This document shows, piece by piece, positions 51,364-59,513 of a DNA stretch of 64,000 nucleotides (its first letter is position 1; each line of letters opens with the position of its first letter). The stretch spans positions 1,116,001 to 1,180,000 of the forward strand of contig NZ_CP073764.1 of the NCBI RefSeq assembly GCF_019343105.1, written 5' to 3'. Source of the DNA: Methylovirgula sp. HY1. GTDB lineage: Bacteria; Pseudomonadota; Alphaproteobacteria; Rhizobiales; Beijerinckiaceae. The notes beneath the pieces are model-generated. The model saw only the letters and a list, made by a program, of their open reading frames with translations, searched no databases and was not told the origin of the DNA. The translations under genes were made by a program, and so were the position numbers.

Positions 51364-52265
51364 TCCCGACGCTGCGCGGTGCATTCGAGGCTACCGGCAG
51401 TCCCTCTTGGGTGATGCGCACCATCCAGTCCCAAGGGCTGGATCGGCGCCATGGTTTCCGCCTTGAACTTGTCCTCGGCAATGATCGGATCAAGCATTCG
51501 TTCCAGGCTACCGAGACCGTCCTAGCCGAGGGGCTGGCGGATTTCATCGACACGGATTGGGTGTCCATCGCCCGTTGCCGCCAGCAGGGTCTCGACTTCG
51601 TAGGAGTGTTTCCTTACGGCCGCATCATGGGTGGTGTCGTGGTGCCGACCAGCTCGGACATCGATGACCTGGCCGACCTCCGTGGCCGGCGCATCGGTGT
51701 GGTGCGGGCGCTCGACAAGAATTGGTCGGTGGTGCGGGCCGTCTGCCTGAATCGCCATGGGTTCGATCTGCAGCATTCGGCGGTGGTGGAAGAAGCCGGG
51801 TCGAAGACGGCACTCGTCGCTCAATTGCAGAGCGGACAGGTCGATGCCGCCGTCCTCTATTGGCATCTTGTCCCTCCGCTGACGGTTAGCGGTCGCTTCC
51901 GTCAGCTCTGCGACGTGCTTGACCTACTGCCCGAACTCGAACCGGCGGCGGCGCCTACGACATTCTTCGCCTTCCGTGACCAATTCGTCGCGGATAACCC
52001 CGGACTGATCCAGACTTTCATCGCCGCCTACCGCGACGCGGTGGCGTTGATGCACGCCGATGCCACGCTCTGGCCGCCGATGGAAGCAGAGCTGCTGGCA
52101 GCGTTGCGCGCTGCCTGGACCCGCCGGATCTCCACCGGCTGCAGCGCGAGCGACATGAGCGCTTTGGGCCGCCTGTTCGATCGATTGAAAGCCATCGGCG
52201 GCGAGGCCTGCGTCGGCGTCGTCGCTATTCCGCCGGGCACCTTCGCCCCGGCATTCATGAGCTAA
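51345..52265 (+). CDS. THI5/NMT1-fold (SsuA-like) protein without signal peptide
   Basis: A 306-residue type II periplasmic-binding-fold protein: GLDRRHGFRLELVLG near the N-terminus, the ADFIDTDWVSIARCRQQGLDFVGV ligand-side region, LADLRGRRIGVVRALDKNW, and QSGQVDAAVLYWHLVPPL. Usual ABC binding proteins have a signal peptide; here the sequence begins MCDDGVIPTLRGAF, with no hydrophobic leader, and there are no permease or ATPase genes. Cytoplasmic enzymes of this fold exist (Thi5 pyrimidine synthase, MqnA/MqnD), so an enzymatic role in the operon's pathway is plausible. It lies between two U32 genes. Confidence 0.78.
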   Translation: MCDDGVIPTLRGAFEATGSPSWVMRTIQSQGLDRRHGFRLELVLGNDRIKHSFQATETVLAEGLADFIDTDWVSIARCRQQGLDFVGVFPYGRIMGGVVVPTSSDIDDLADLRGRRIGVVRALDKNWSVVRAVCLNRHGFDLQHSAVVEEAGSKTALVAQLQSGQVDAAVLYWHLVPPLTVSGRFRQLCDVLDLLPELEPAAAPTTFFAFRDQFVADNPGLIQTFIAAYRDAVALMHADATLWPPMEAELLAALRAAWTRRISTGCSASDMSALGRLFDRLKAIGGEACVGVVAIPPGTFAPAFMS

Positions 52266-52276
52266 CAGAGGGCGTC

Positions 52277-53224
52277 ATGACAGTTCTGATGGGACCGGGG
52301 GGAACCCTGGAAATGGCCACGACCGCGTTGGAGCGCGGCTGTGAATCGGTCTTTGTCGGCCCCAAGGGATGGAGCCGACGGCCGGCCTCGGACGAACTGG
52401 CCGATCCCGAGATCAAGGATCTCATCGACTGGAGTGCTGGCCGCGGAAAGGACATCCGCATCGCCATCAACGTCATGCCGGAACCGGACGAGATCTCGCT
52501 GTTCCTGTCTAAGGTCGAGCGCTACGCGGGCTGGGGCGCAGGCGGGGTGATGATCTGTGACCCCGGCTGCATCGCCCTGGTGCGGCGGCACTTTCCTCAG
52601 CTTGACATCCACGTCAGTGTCACCGCCGGGATCTTCAACATCCGCGACATCCATTTCTATCGCGATCTCGGCGCCAACATCGTCGTCATTCCCTACCGAT
52701 GGGGCGTGGAGGAACTGGAGGAGATCCGCGATCAGGCCGGAATGCAGCTCGAAGCCTTCTTGTTTCAGGCCACCAAGCGCGGGCGCATCTGTCCCGGCCG
52801 TTGCTACTCCAGCAGCTATTTCCACATCGCCCACAAACGCGACGATGAGGGCAAAGACCAGCATATCGGCAGCGCCAGCCGCGGCGGCAGCTGCCACCGC
52901 ATCTGTCGGGCCGCGTGGAACCTCACGGTCGGCGAGGCACCCAGCCCCGACACTCCCGACCTCAAGGCCACGCCCGAGCTGCTGCTCTGGGAGATGCCCG
53001 CATATGTCTCTCTAGGGGTAAACCGCTTCAAAATTCCAGGCCGCGAGCGATCGCCGGAACTCGTCGGCGACATCTGCGCCTTCTACCGGCGCGTGCTCGA
53101 CCACGTGCTGGCGGGGCACAGCGACGTCTCTCCCTTCGCTGCCGAGTGGGCGTGGGTCCGCGAGCGCTGGGCGAGCGAGCGCGGCCGTCGCGACGAGAGC
53201 CGAATCACGGTCGCCGCCCAATGA
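52277..53224 (+). CDS. UbiU-like U32-family Fe-S protein (paralogue 3)
   Basis: A 315-residue third UbiU-like paralogue from ATG 52277 (GAGGG upstream), starting MTVLMGPGGTLEMATTALERGCESVFVG. Cysteines are in RICPGRCYSSSY and SCHRICRAAW, 29 residues between pairs. GKDQHIGSASRGGS matches the conserved segment of the other two. It is somewhat more divergent. It is 12 bases after the THI5-fold gene, so one transcript is likely. Confidence 0.88.
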   Translation: MTVLMGPGGTLEMATTALERGCESVFVGPKGWSRRPASDELADPEIKDLIDWSAGRGKDIRIAINVMPEPDEISLFLSKVERYAGWGAGGVMICDPGCIALVRRHFPQLDIHVSVTAGIFNIRDIHFYRDLGANIVVIPYRWGVEELEEIRDQAGMQLEAFLFQATKRGRICPGRCYSSSYFHIAHKRDDEGKDQHIGSASRGGSCHRICRAAWNLTVGEAPSPDTPDLKATPELLLWEMPAYVSLGVNRFKIPGRERSPELVGDICAFYRRVLDHVLAGHSDVSPFAAEWAWVRERWASERGRRDESRITVAAQ

Positions 53225-53240
53225 GGCGGGAGGAGGCTTC

Positions 53241-55856
53241 ATGCAGGTGACGCTCGCGCGCGAGCCGCGGTATCGCTTCAGCGCCGGGGACATCATCCAC
53301 GATCTCGGCGAAGTTGGAGCAGGCAGCACGCCGCTGGTCGGCCGCAAAGCCTGCCATCTCGGCATGTTGGTGAATGCCGGCTTCAGCGTGCCGCGGGGAT
53401 TCTGCATCACGACCGATGCCTTGCGCAGCTGCGCCGCCGGCCGGCTTCCGCTCGAATTGCGTGATGCGATCGTTGCCGCCTGGCGCCGCGCGGGTTTTGC
53501 GATGGCGGCCGTGCGCAGTTCGGCCACCGAGGAGGACGGCCGCGAGGCCAGTTGGGCCGGCGTTTTTCCCACCGTGTTGCCGGTGAGTGACGAGGTGGAG
53601 CTGTTGGCCGCCGTCGAGGAATGTCTCAAGGCCCTTCATGCCTCCGAAGTTGCGCGGTACCGCCGCTTGGTCGGAAAGGCGAAGGACGCACCGGCCATGG
53701 CGGTACTGGTCCAGGAATTGGTCGACGCCGAGGCTGCCGGGATCGTGTTCACCACCCATCCCGTCACTGCGGCAAGGGATGATATCCTGATCAACGCCAT
53801 TCTCGGCTTGGGAGAGCCGCTGGCTTCCGGCCGCATGACGGGTGACAGCTTCATCGTTGGACGCGATGGCCAGGTCAAAGCAGAAACGCTGACGCCAAAG
53901 CCATTCATGTTGACCCGCGACGGCGAGGTGCCTCTCCGCGGGCTTCAGCGCGAACGGTCAAGCCTGACAGCCGCGCAGCTTGGCCGGTTGAGTCGGATGG
54001 CAGTGGAAGTCGAGGCCTTGTTCGACTGCCCGCAGGATATCGAATTCGCCATCACTGGCGACCTCATCCACCTCCTCCAGGCGCGGCCGATCGCAGGCGT
54101 GCGGGCCGCATCCGCGACGGATGCCGTCGAAGTGGACGCCTATGTCGCGCGCGAACGCCGCCGCTTGGCGGAGCGGGTGGCGGAGCTGCGCCGACAAGGC
54201 CGCCTGACCGGCGCGGACGCCGTCTTCAGCAACGGCAATATTGGCGAGTTGCTGCCGAGCCCCACTCCGATGAGCTTCGGCGTGTTCCGCGCCATTTTCG
54301 CCGGCCGCTGTGGCGCCATCGTCGAAGGACGGCGCCGCCTCGGCTACCGCCTCGCCGACGATACGGCTGAACCGCTCTACGAACTGATCTGCGGTCAGCC
54401 AAATTTCAACGTCGAGATTGATGCGCGGACCTTCGACATCGGCCTGCCGCTCGACGTTGGCGACATCCTTGCCCATATCGCCGCGGATCCGGCGCGCGCC
54501 AACTATCCTGAATTCGGGCTCTATCGACAATGCTACAGTCCGGAGCAGGCCGCGGCCCTTTACGGACCGACCGAGGGTCCGCAGATACATGCAAAGAGCC
54601 GCCGGATTCGCGCCGGCATGGTCGAGGCAGCGGCAACCTTGCTCGCCAGCTTTACACATGAGCTGGAACCCGGGCTCAGCCGCAGTCTCGCGGCAGCCCG
54701 ACAGGCGGTTGCCGCCGCGACGGCGCTCACGGACGGCGGGCTGATCGACGAATTCCAAGCGTGGATGGCCCATCTCAAGGGCGAATCCTGCGTCCTGTTT
54801 GTGATGGCCGCGCGGCTGGGGTTCTTCTTTGCCGACATGGTGCGCTGGCGGCTGGAGCGGCACTTGGGCAGCGCCACTCTGGCGGCGCCGTTGCTCCAGG
54901 GTCTGGATGGCAGCCGCGTCACCGGCCAGGCCCTCGACCTTGAGCGACTGGCGCATGACCGGATTGGCCGAATGGCTTTCCTTGAGTCATACGGCCACAT
55001 GTCCGTCAACGAGTTGGAGCTGTCCCTGCCCCGCCTAGCCGACGAGCCGGAGGCCTTGGAGCTGCTGGTCCGCGACATCGTGCGATCCGGACGCCGACCC
55101 GCCGAGGAGTTTCATTGCCAACAGAGCCTGCGGCGCGCCGCCGAAGCGGATCTCGGTCGACGCTTGGCGGCCGCCGGCGCGAGCGAGCAAGAGCTGGTCG
55201 AATTCGCCGAGGACCTGCGGCTGGCCCAGGCGTTCCTGCCCTTGCGCGAGACAGTGAAATACTATTACGCAGCAGAATACGCGGTTATCCGAGCCATCCT
55301 GCGCGAGATTAATCGGCGGCTGGCATGGGCCGAGGACGATATCTTCTACCTTTTCCCGGAGGAACTCACCCACTGCTTCTCCGCCACCGACGCGCTGGCG
55401 CGCCTGATCCGCCGGCGACGTCGTCACCACCACTTCGCTCGTTTGCTGGCGCGTCAAGGGCGAGTACCCGCTGTTATTTTCGCCAGCCGGCTCGAGGCCG
55501 TCGGCGCGTCGCCCGACAGGACAGCCTCGCGGCAGTTGTGCGGCGCGCCGGTCGCGGCGGGCATAGCAGTGGGCGTAGTGCGGCTCCTCGAACGCCCGGA
55601 TCTTCAATCGGACCTGCGCGGCAATGAGGTGATCGTGACCCACTCCGCAAATCTCGGCCTGGCGCCACTATTGCGGATGGCAGCCGGTCTCGTGGTCGAG
55701 GTCGGCGGGATTCTGGCTCATGCCGCCTGTCAGGCTCGGGAAAGCGGAATCCCAGCGGTGGTGCTGGCCGGTGCGACCGTCGCGCTGCGGAACGGCATGA
55801 TTGTGCGCGTCGACGGCGGCAGCGGCCTCGTTGAAATCCTGGACGAGAGAGCATGA
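53241..55856 (+). CDS. PEP-synthase/rifampin-phosphotransferase-like enzyme
   Basis: An 871-residue protein with GGAGG before the ATG. The N-terminal ATP-grasp domain (~20-300) has VRSSATEEDGREASWAG and GIVFTTHPVTAARDDILINAILGLGE (read in parts). The middle ~300-770 resembles the substrate domain of rifampin phosphotransferases. The C-terminal swivelling domain carries the phosphohistidine, His827 in GGILAHAACQARESGIPAV. Such enzymes split ATP to AMP and phosphate, passing the beta phosphate to a substrate. Length and His position match rifampin phosphotransferases, not PEP synthase. In this operon it probably phosphorylates a pathway intermediate. The SDR gene overlaps its end. Confidence 0.85.
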   Translation: MQVTLAREPRYRFSAGDIIHDLGEVGAGSTPLVGRKACHLGMLVNAGFSVPRGFCITTDALRSCAAGRLPLELRDAIVAAWRRAGFAMAAVRSSATEEDGREASWAGVFPTVLPVSDEVELLAAVEECLKALHASEVARYRRLVGKAKDAPAMAVLVQELVDAEAAGIVFTTHPVTAARDDILINAILGLGEPLASGRMTGDSFIVGRDGQVKAETLTPKPFMLTRDGEVPLRGLQRERSSLTAAQLGRLSRMAVEVEALFDCPQDIEFAITGDLIHLLQARPIAGVRAASATDAVEVDAYVARERRRLAERVAELRRQGRLTGADAVFSNGNIGELLPSPTPMSFGVFRAIFAGRCGAIVEGRRRLGYRLADDTAEPLYELICGQPNFNVEIDARTFDIGLPLDVGDILAHIAADPARANYPEFGLYRQCYSPEQAAALYGPTEGPQIHAKSRRIRAGMVEAAATLLASFTHELEPGLSRSLAAARQAVAAATALTDGGLIDEFQAWMAHLKGESCVLFVMAARLGFFFADMVRWRLERHLGSATLAAPLLQGLDGSRVTGQALDLERLAHDRIGRMAFLESYGHMSVNELELSLPRLADEPEALELLVRDIVRSGRRPAEEFHCQQSLRRAAEADLGRRLAAAGASEQELVEFAEDLRLAQAFLPLRETVKYYYAAEYAVIRAILREINRRLAWAEDDIFYLFPEELTHCFSATDALARLIRRRRRHHHFARLLARQGRVPAVIFASRLEAVGASPDRTASRQLCGAPVAAGIAVGVVRLLERPDLQSDLRGNEVIVTHSANLGLAPLLRMAAGLVVEVGGILAHAACQARESGIPAVVLAGATVALRNGMIVRVDGGSGLVEILDERA

Positions 55857-56674
55857 GTGGGGCGCTGTTCAGCTTAGCCGGCCAGACCGCGGTCATCACC
55901 GGTGCCGGAGCCAATGGCGGCATCGGCCACGCCATCGCGCTTGGCTATGCCCGCGCCGGCGTCCATCTGGTGATCGCAGACATCGACGAGCCAGGACTAG
56001 CGGGCACCGAGCAAGAGCTGGCGGCGCTGGGTGCCGCCGCTGTGGCCATCCCTTGCGACATCGCGCGGGCCGAGGATGTGGATCACCTCTTTGCCGCCGC
56101 GGATCGACATCTCGGCCGCATCGACACATTGGTCAACGTGCCCTTCACTTTCCCGCGCCGGGTCCCGCCGCACGAAGTCACCCTTGCCGACTGGGAAAAA
56201 ATGTTCGCCGTCAACGTGACCGGCTATTTTCTCTGCATCCGTGCCGTCCTCAGCCGCATGCTCCCACGCGGTCGCGGCAACATCATCAATATCGGGTCGA
56301 ATGCCGGGGAGAGCGCCCTCGGACGCGGCGCCTTCCCTTACAGCTGTACCAAAGGCGCGATCCATCAGATGACCAGGGAACTGGCGGTCGAATATGGCGC
56401 CCGCGGCATCCGCACGAATGCTTTGCTTCCCGCCCAGGTCTTGACTCCCGGCTTGCAACAACACCTGGCCGACCCGCATTTCCGCGACGCCATCATGCCG
56501 CGGATCCTGATGGGCCTGCCCATGGGCAGACTGCTTGCCCCCGAGGACCTCGTCGGGCCCGCAATATTCCTGGCCTCGGACGCGGCCGGTGCCATCAACG
56601 GAGCGCTCCTCCCCGTGGACGGTGGCAATCTCGCCATGAACGCGGGCGGAACCGCGTCTGCCGCAACACCCTAA
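55853..56674 (+). CDS. Short-chain dehydrogenase/reductase
   Basis: A 273-residue SDR whose ATG overlaps the preceding stop (ATGA). Cofactor motif is ITGAGANGGIGHAIA (residues 15-29, two residues longer than the usual glycine loop). Catalytic Ser149, Tyr163 and Lys167 are in IGSNAGES and PYSCTKG. The usual NNAG is changed to LVNVPF. It ends with the classical PVDGGNLAMN. It is the last gene of the U32 operon and probably reduces or oxidises an alcohol in the same pathway. Confidence 0.9.
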   Translation: MSGALFSLAGQTAVITGAGANGGIGHAIALGYARAGVHLVIADIDEPGLAGTEQELAALGAAAVAIPCDIARAEDVDHLFAAADRHLGRIDTLVNVPFTFPRRVPPHEVTLADWEKMFAVNVTGYFLCIRAVLSRMLPRGRGNIINIGSNAGESALGRGAFPYSCTKGAIHQMTRELAVEYGARGIRTNALLPAQVLTPGLQQHLADPHFRDAIMPRILMGLPMGRLLAPEDLVGPAIFLASDAAGAINGALLPVDGGNLAMNAGGTASAATP

Positions 56675-56826
56675 AAGGGGCTTGTGAATCGGCTTGCTTT
56701 CGTGCCCCCGCCCAATCGCGATGGGTCCATGACTTGCGGCGCCGATCGGCACCAAAACATTGCGCCGCTTAACATATAAGCTATTGAAATCATTGGCGCC
56801 AGTCAGAATAAAACTGCGAACACTTA

Positions 56827-56842
56827 TGTGATTGAAATCACG
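56827..56842. promoter_or_regulatory. CRP-like palindrome in a convergent intergenic region
   Basis: TGTGATTGAAATCACG contains GTGATT-GA-AATCAC, a perfect inverted repeat close to the CRP consensus. A partial copy (ATTGAAATCA) lies 48 bases upstream at 56783-56792. It sits between the 3' ends of the SDR and the immunity gene, so a promoter role is doubtful. Confidence 0.3.
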
Positions 56843-56857
56843 ATATGATCAGTGGCT

Positions 56858-57613
56858 CTAGGGATATGGCAGGGCATTGAAAGGTGCAACGGCCGCTTCG
56901 ATCTCGCGTGCAACCGCCACATGTGCTGGATTGGTCGTGACGAATGTCTCGTCGGTCGCCGCCATCAAGAGACCTCCGTCCGGTCTGCGCTCGACGATCG
57001 CCGAGGCTGGCGGCGTGATCAGAGGCACGAAGCGCGGCGCCACATAGGTGATCCAGGCGAGCTTGAGAGTCAGCTGCGCCCGACGATTCTCCTTCGGCCA
57101 GAGGTCGATGAGGCTCGTGGGGTAGGCCGAGCCTATGGTCGCCTCGAATGTCTCGGCAAGTGCCAACAACGCACCTCTGAAGATTCTATAGGCGACGACA
57201 TCCGGATCAGGCACCACGCCATAATCCGTGCCGATGCCGATCATATTGCTGAGCCAAGGACCAAAACTGCCTGCATTCATATGGACTTCAAAGTTGCGGG
57301 GCCCACGTTTCTTTATCTCGGTGTTATGGGCAAACAATTGATAGCCGAGTCGCGGTTCCGGCTCGTCACTGTCATCCGTGGCGACGTTGGCGGCGATCTT
57401 TTCGGCAAGCGGCGCGGCCTGCATGCCAATGGGTAAGGCAGGCTTGTAAGGGACCCATACATACCAATGCGCAAAGATCGGATCGACCGCTTGCAAGCGC
57501 GCGATCAGTTTGAGCCAGCGTGCGGCTAGCTCTTCCGGCTTTTCTTCGCGCGGTCCCCAAAACACGCCGGTGTGGTAGCCTCGTCCTGGCTTCAAGAACT
57601 GCGACCGCTTCAT
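56858..57613 (-). CDS. Imm52-like immunity protein
   Basis: A 251-residue protein starting MKRSQFLKPGRGYHTGVFWGPREEKPEELAARW, which fits immunity protein 52 (GYHVGxYWGxR type opening). Its ATG overlaps the stop of the toxin gene by 4 bases, the normal toxin-immunity coupling. The rest is a mixed alpha/beta domain with no transmembrane segment, so it acts in the cytoplasm. Imm52 is known to accompany Tox-REase-5 toxins, and that is what precedes it. Confidence 0.72.
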   Translation of the reverse strand: MKRSQFLKPGRGYHTGVFWGPREEKPEELAARWLKLIARLQAVDPIFAHWYVWVPYKPALPIGMQAAPLAEKIAANVATDDSDEPEPRLGYQLFAHNTEIKKRGPRNFEVHMNAGSFGPWLSNMIGIGTDYGVVPDPDVVAYRIFRGALLALAETFEATIGSAYPTSLIDLWPKENRRAQLTLKLAWITYVAPRFVPLITPPASAIVERRPDGGLLMAATDETFVTTNPAHVAVAREIEAAVAPFNALPYP

Positions 57614-59115
57614 TTACGCTCTCTTTTTCGCCGCCTTGGCGGCATATAGGCGATGACGATTTCAGCTAGACCTTCCGCTTCGAATCGCTCACGTACGGCA
57701 TCGGCGGCAGCCTCTTCGGCAAAAGACCATTTGAGGCCCAGACCCAAAGCGCGAGTGACCTCAAGCTGTTTGCCCGCTTGCTTGATTAAGTTCTGCACCA
57801 CCTCTTCGGCGTGGTCGCTTTCTAACAATAGCCATGCATAGCCGGGTCCTTTCGCATCGACGGGATCGCCTTTCTTCATATCGCCATCGACAAGATCGCC
57901 CGCATAACGGAAGCAATCGTCGAAATAAACCGGCCTGCCCGTCACTGGATTCATGAACATGACGGCAAACCCGCGCGGGATGGGCGCCAGCGGATTGACG
58001 CGCGCGTGAACATCATCCTCATAATTAAGAGCGGGATTCTTGGCGCCATGCGGGATGTCTTTGACCGGCGCCGGACAGAGCTGCGGCTCATCGCTTTTGG
58101 GAGCAGCTTGCGGAGATTTATCTTCGCGTGCTTGGATCGCATCCCTGACCGCATCCCAACTTAGGAAAAGGTCGCCTTGCAGATCGCGGCCGATGCGCGT
58201 GCCCGTCGCGACATCAACAAAGATGCCGTTCCGATTCTGCGCATGTATCGCGATGTCCGAGCCGTCCGCGGCTTTGGCAGAGAGCAGCAGCAAGCCCTGC
58301 GGCCGATCGAGCCTGTAGCTCACATCGGGATGATCGGGCAGCGTGCCTTGCGCGATGATTCCTTTGTTAGGCGATGGGATGATGAGCGCCCCGAGGACAG
58401 CCGTAGGGACGCTGAAACGCAAAGCAAAAGTGCTGAGCGTTTCGAGTGTCTCGGGTGCGATCTCGGCTAGAAATGCATTAATACCCGTGCGGGCCCCGAC
58501 GGCGCCGACAAAGGCTTCGTTGCCTTTGCTCTCGCGGCCCGTGGGCACTGGCACGATTGTAACCGCAGCAGAACCCGAATGCGCCGGCTCCGTTGACCTT
58601 GGTGCGCCTCCACCGCTGCCCCATTCTCCACTTTGCCGGCCGTTGCCTGCCGGCACGCGCGGCTGGCTAGGATCATATTTCGCGAGATCGGTGACTTCGG
58701 GTTCGAAACCGAAGGCAAGCATTAATGCGCGCGGAGAGACGCCCCGTTCGAGCAGATCTTCGGCATGGAACAAGCAATAGATGCCCGTACGATCTTCGAC
58801 CCGTGGCAGGCCCGCGAAGGCAAGCCGGATATTGGCGAGCGCCGTGTCGCCGCGCCGCCATTGCTCGGAGGCACCTTCGATATGCCGAAACACATCAGGC
58901 GAAACGGTCCGGCCATAGGCCGCAGCGAGGAGTGCAAAGATGCGACATTTGTCGATGTCGAGATGTCCTGCACCAGATTCGTCGCGCTTCATCCGCGCGA
59001 GAACAGTGCCTGCACCGAAAATGAGGCCGGTATCGTTGATCTCGATCGCAGAGCTAATAGCGACGCGCGACAGGCGTGCTTCAAATCGTTTTTTGAGGGT
59101 TTCCGTTGCGCGCAC
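57610..59115 (-). CDS. Polymorphic toxin with a C-terminal Tox-REase-5-like nuclease domain
   Basis: A 501-residue protein from GTG 59115 (GGAGG 5 bases upstream). The C-terminal ~90 residues match restriction-endonuclease-fold toxin 5: PVDAKGPGYAWLLLE (with the D/E-x-K catalytic Lys), VVQNLIKQAGKQLEV (Q-x4-Q), then LKWSFAEEAAADAVRERFEA. The N-terminus (~1-150) is a helical domain ending in the Pro/Gly linker SQPRVPAGNGRQSGEWGSGGG, often seen in toxins of Rhizobiales. There is no signal peptide, VgrG, PAAR or RHS repeat in view, so the export route is unknown. The coupled Imm52-like gene supports the call. Confidence 0.72.
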   Translation of the reverse strand: MRATETLKKRFEARLSRVAISSAIEINDTGLIFGAGTVLARMKRDESGAGHLDIDKCRIFALLAAAYGRTVSPDVFRHIEGASEQWRRGDTALANIRLAFAGLPRVEDRTGIYCLFHAEDLLERGVSPRALMLAFGFEPEVTDLAKYDPSQPRVPAGNGRQSGEWGSGGGAPRSTEPAHSGSAAVTIVPVPTGRESKGNEAFVGAVGARTGINAFLAEIAPETLETLSTFALRFSVPTAVLGALIIPSPNKGIIAQGTLPDHPDVSYRLDRPQGLLLLSAKAADGSDIAIHAQNRNGIFVDVATGTRIGRDLQGDLFLSWDAVRDAIQAREDKSPQAAPKSDEPQLCPAPVKDIPHGAKNPALNYEDDVHARVNPLAPIPRGFAVMFMNPVTGRPVYFDDCFRYAGDLVDGDMKKGDPVDAKGPGYAWLLLESDHAEEVVQNLIKQAGKQLEVTRALGLGLKWSFAEEAAADAVRERFEAEGLAEIVIAYMPPRRRKRERK

Positions 59116-59318
59116 CCAAGCCTCCGAAATCGGCCGGAACGAATGCGCATGAAGGTAAGTGAAACATAGTTTGTTGGCCAGAACACAAAGCGAACATCAA
59201 TCGGACCGCAGCTCTTGCGAAAAAGGTGCAAATGCCCGATTTCACGCCGCTGACGCATGAAGGCCGCGGGTCTTTATCAGCTCCGGTGTTCGCAGCTTTA
59301 TTCCGAATGGTGCAGGAA

Positions 59319-59370
59319 TGGCGCGCCCAACGGGACTCGAACCCGTGTTTTCGCCGTGAAAGGGCGAAAT
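59319..59370 (-). tRNA. 3' remnant of tRNA-Glu (attachment site)
   Basis: The minus strand carries the anticodon arm TCGCC-CTTTCAC-GGCGA (anticodon UUC), the T arm ACGGG-TTCGAGT-CCCGT, the 3' acceptor strand TGGGCGC, discriminator G and CCA. The 5' half (acceptor and D arm) is missing. This is the displaced att copy left when the island to the right, whose integrase starts at 59514, inserted at the 3' end of a tRNA-Glu; the intact gene should be beyond the window. Confidence 0.85.
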
Positions 59371-59513
59371 AGGCCAGTTTTGGTTGTTTCCGCCTCGGCC
59401 AAGTTGTATCTATCTTATTGTTTTTATTGAATACGATATATCAGTGTCCATGGACGTCCACCGGCATCCAGGGCCGTATACTCCCCAAAAGCTTCCCATT
59501 TTATGAGGGCTAA

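Noticed and set aside
53958-54956. 332-residue minus-strand frame
   Set aside because: Lies wholly within the phosphotransferase gene, without a ribosome site or recognisable domain.
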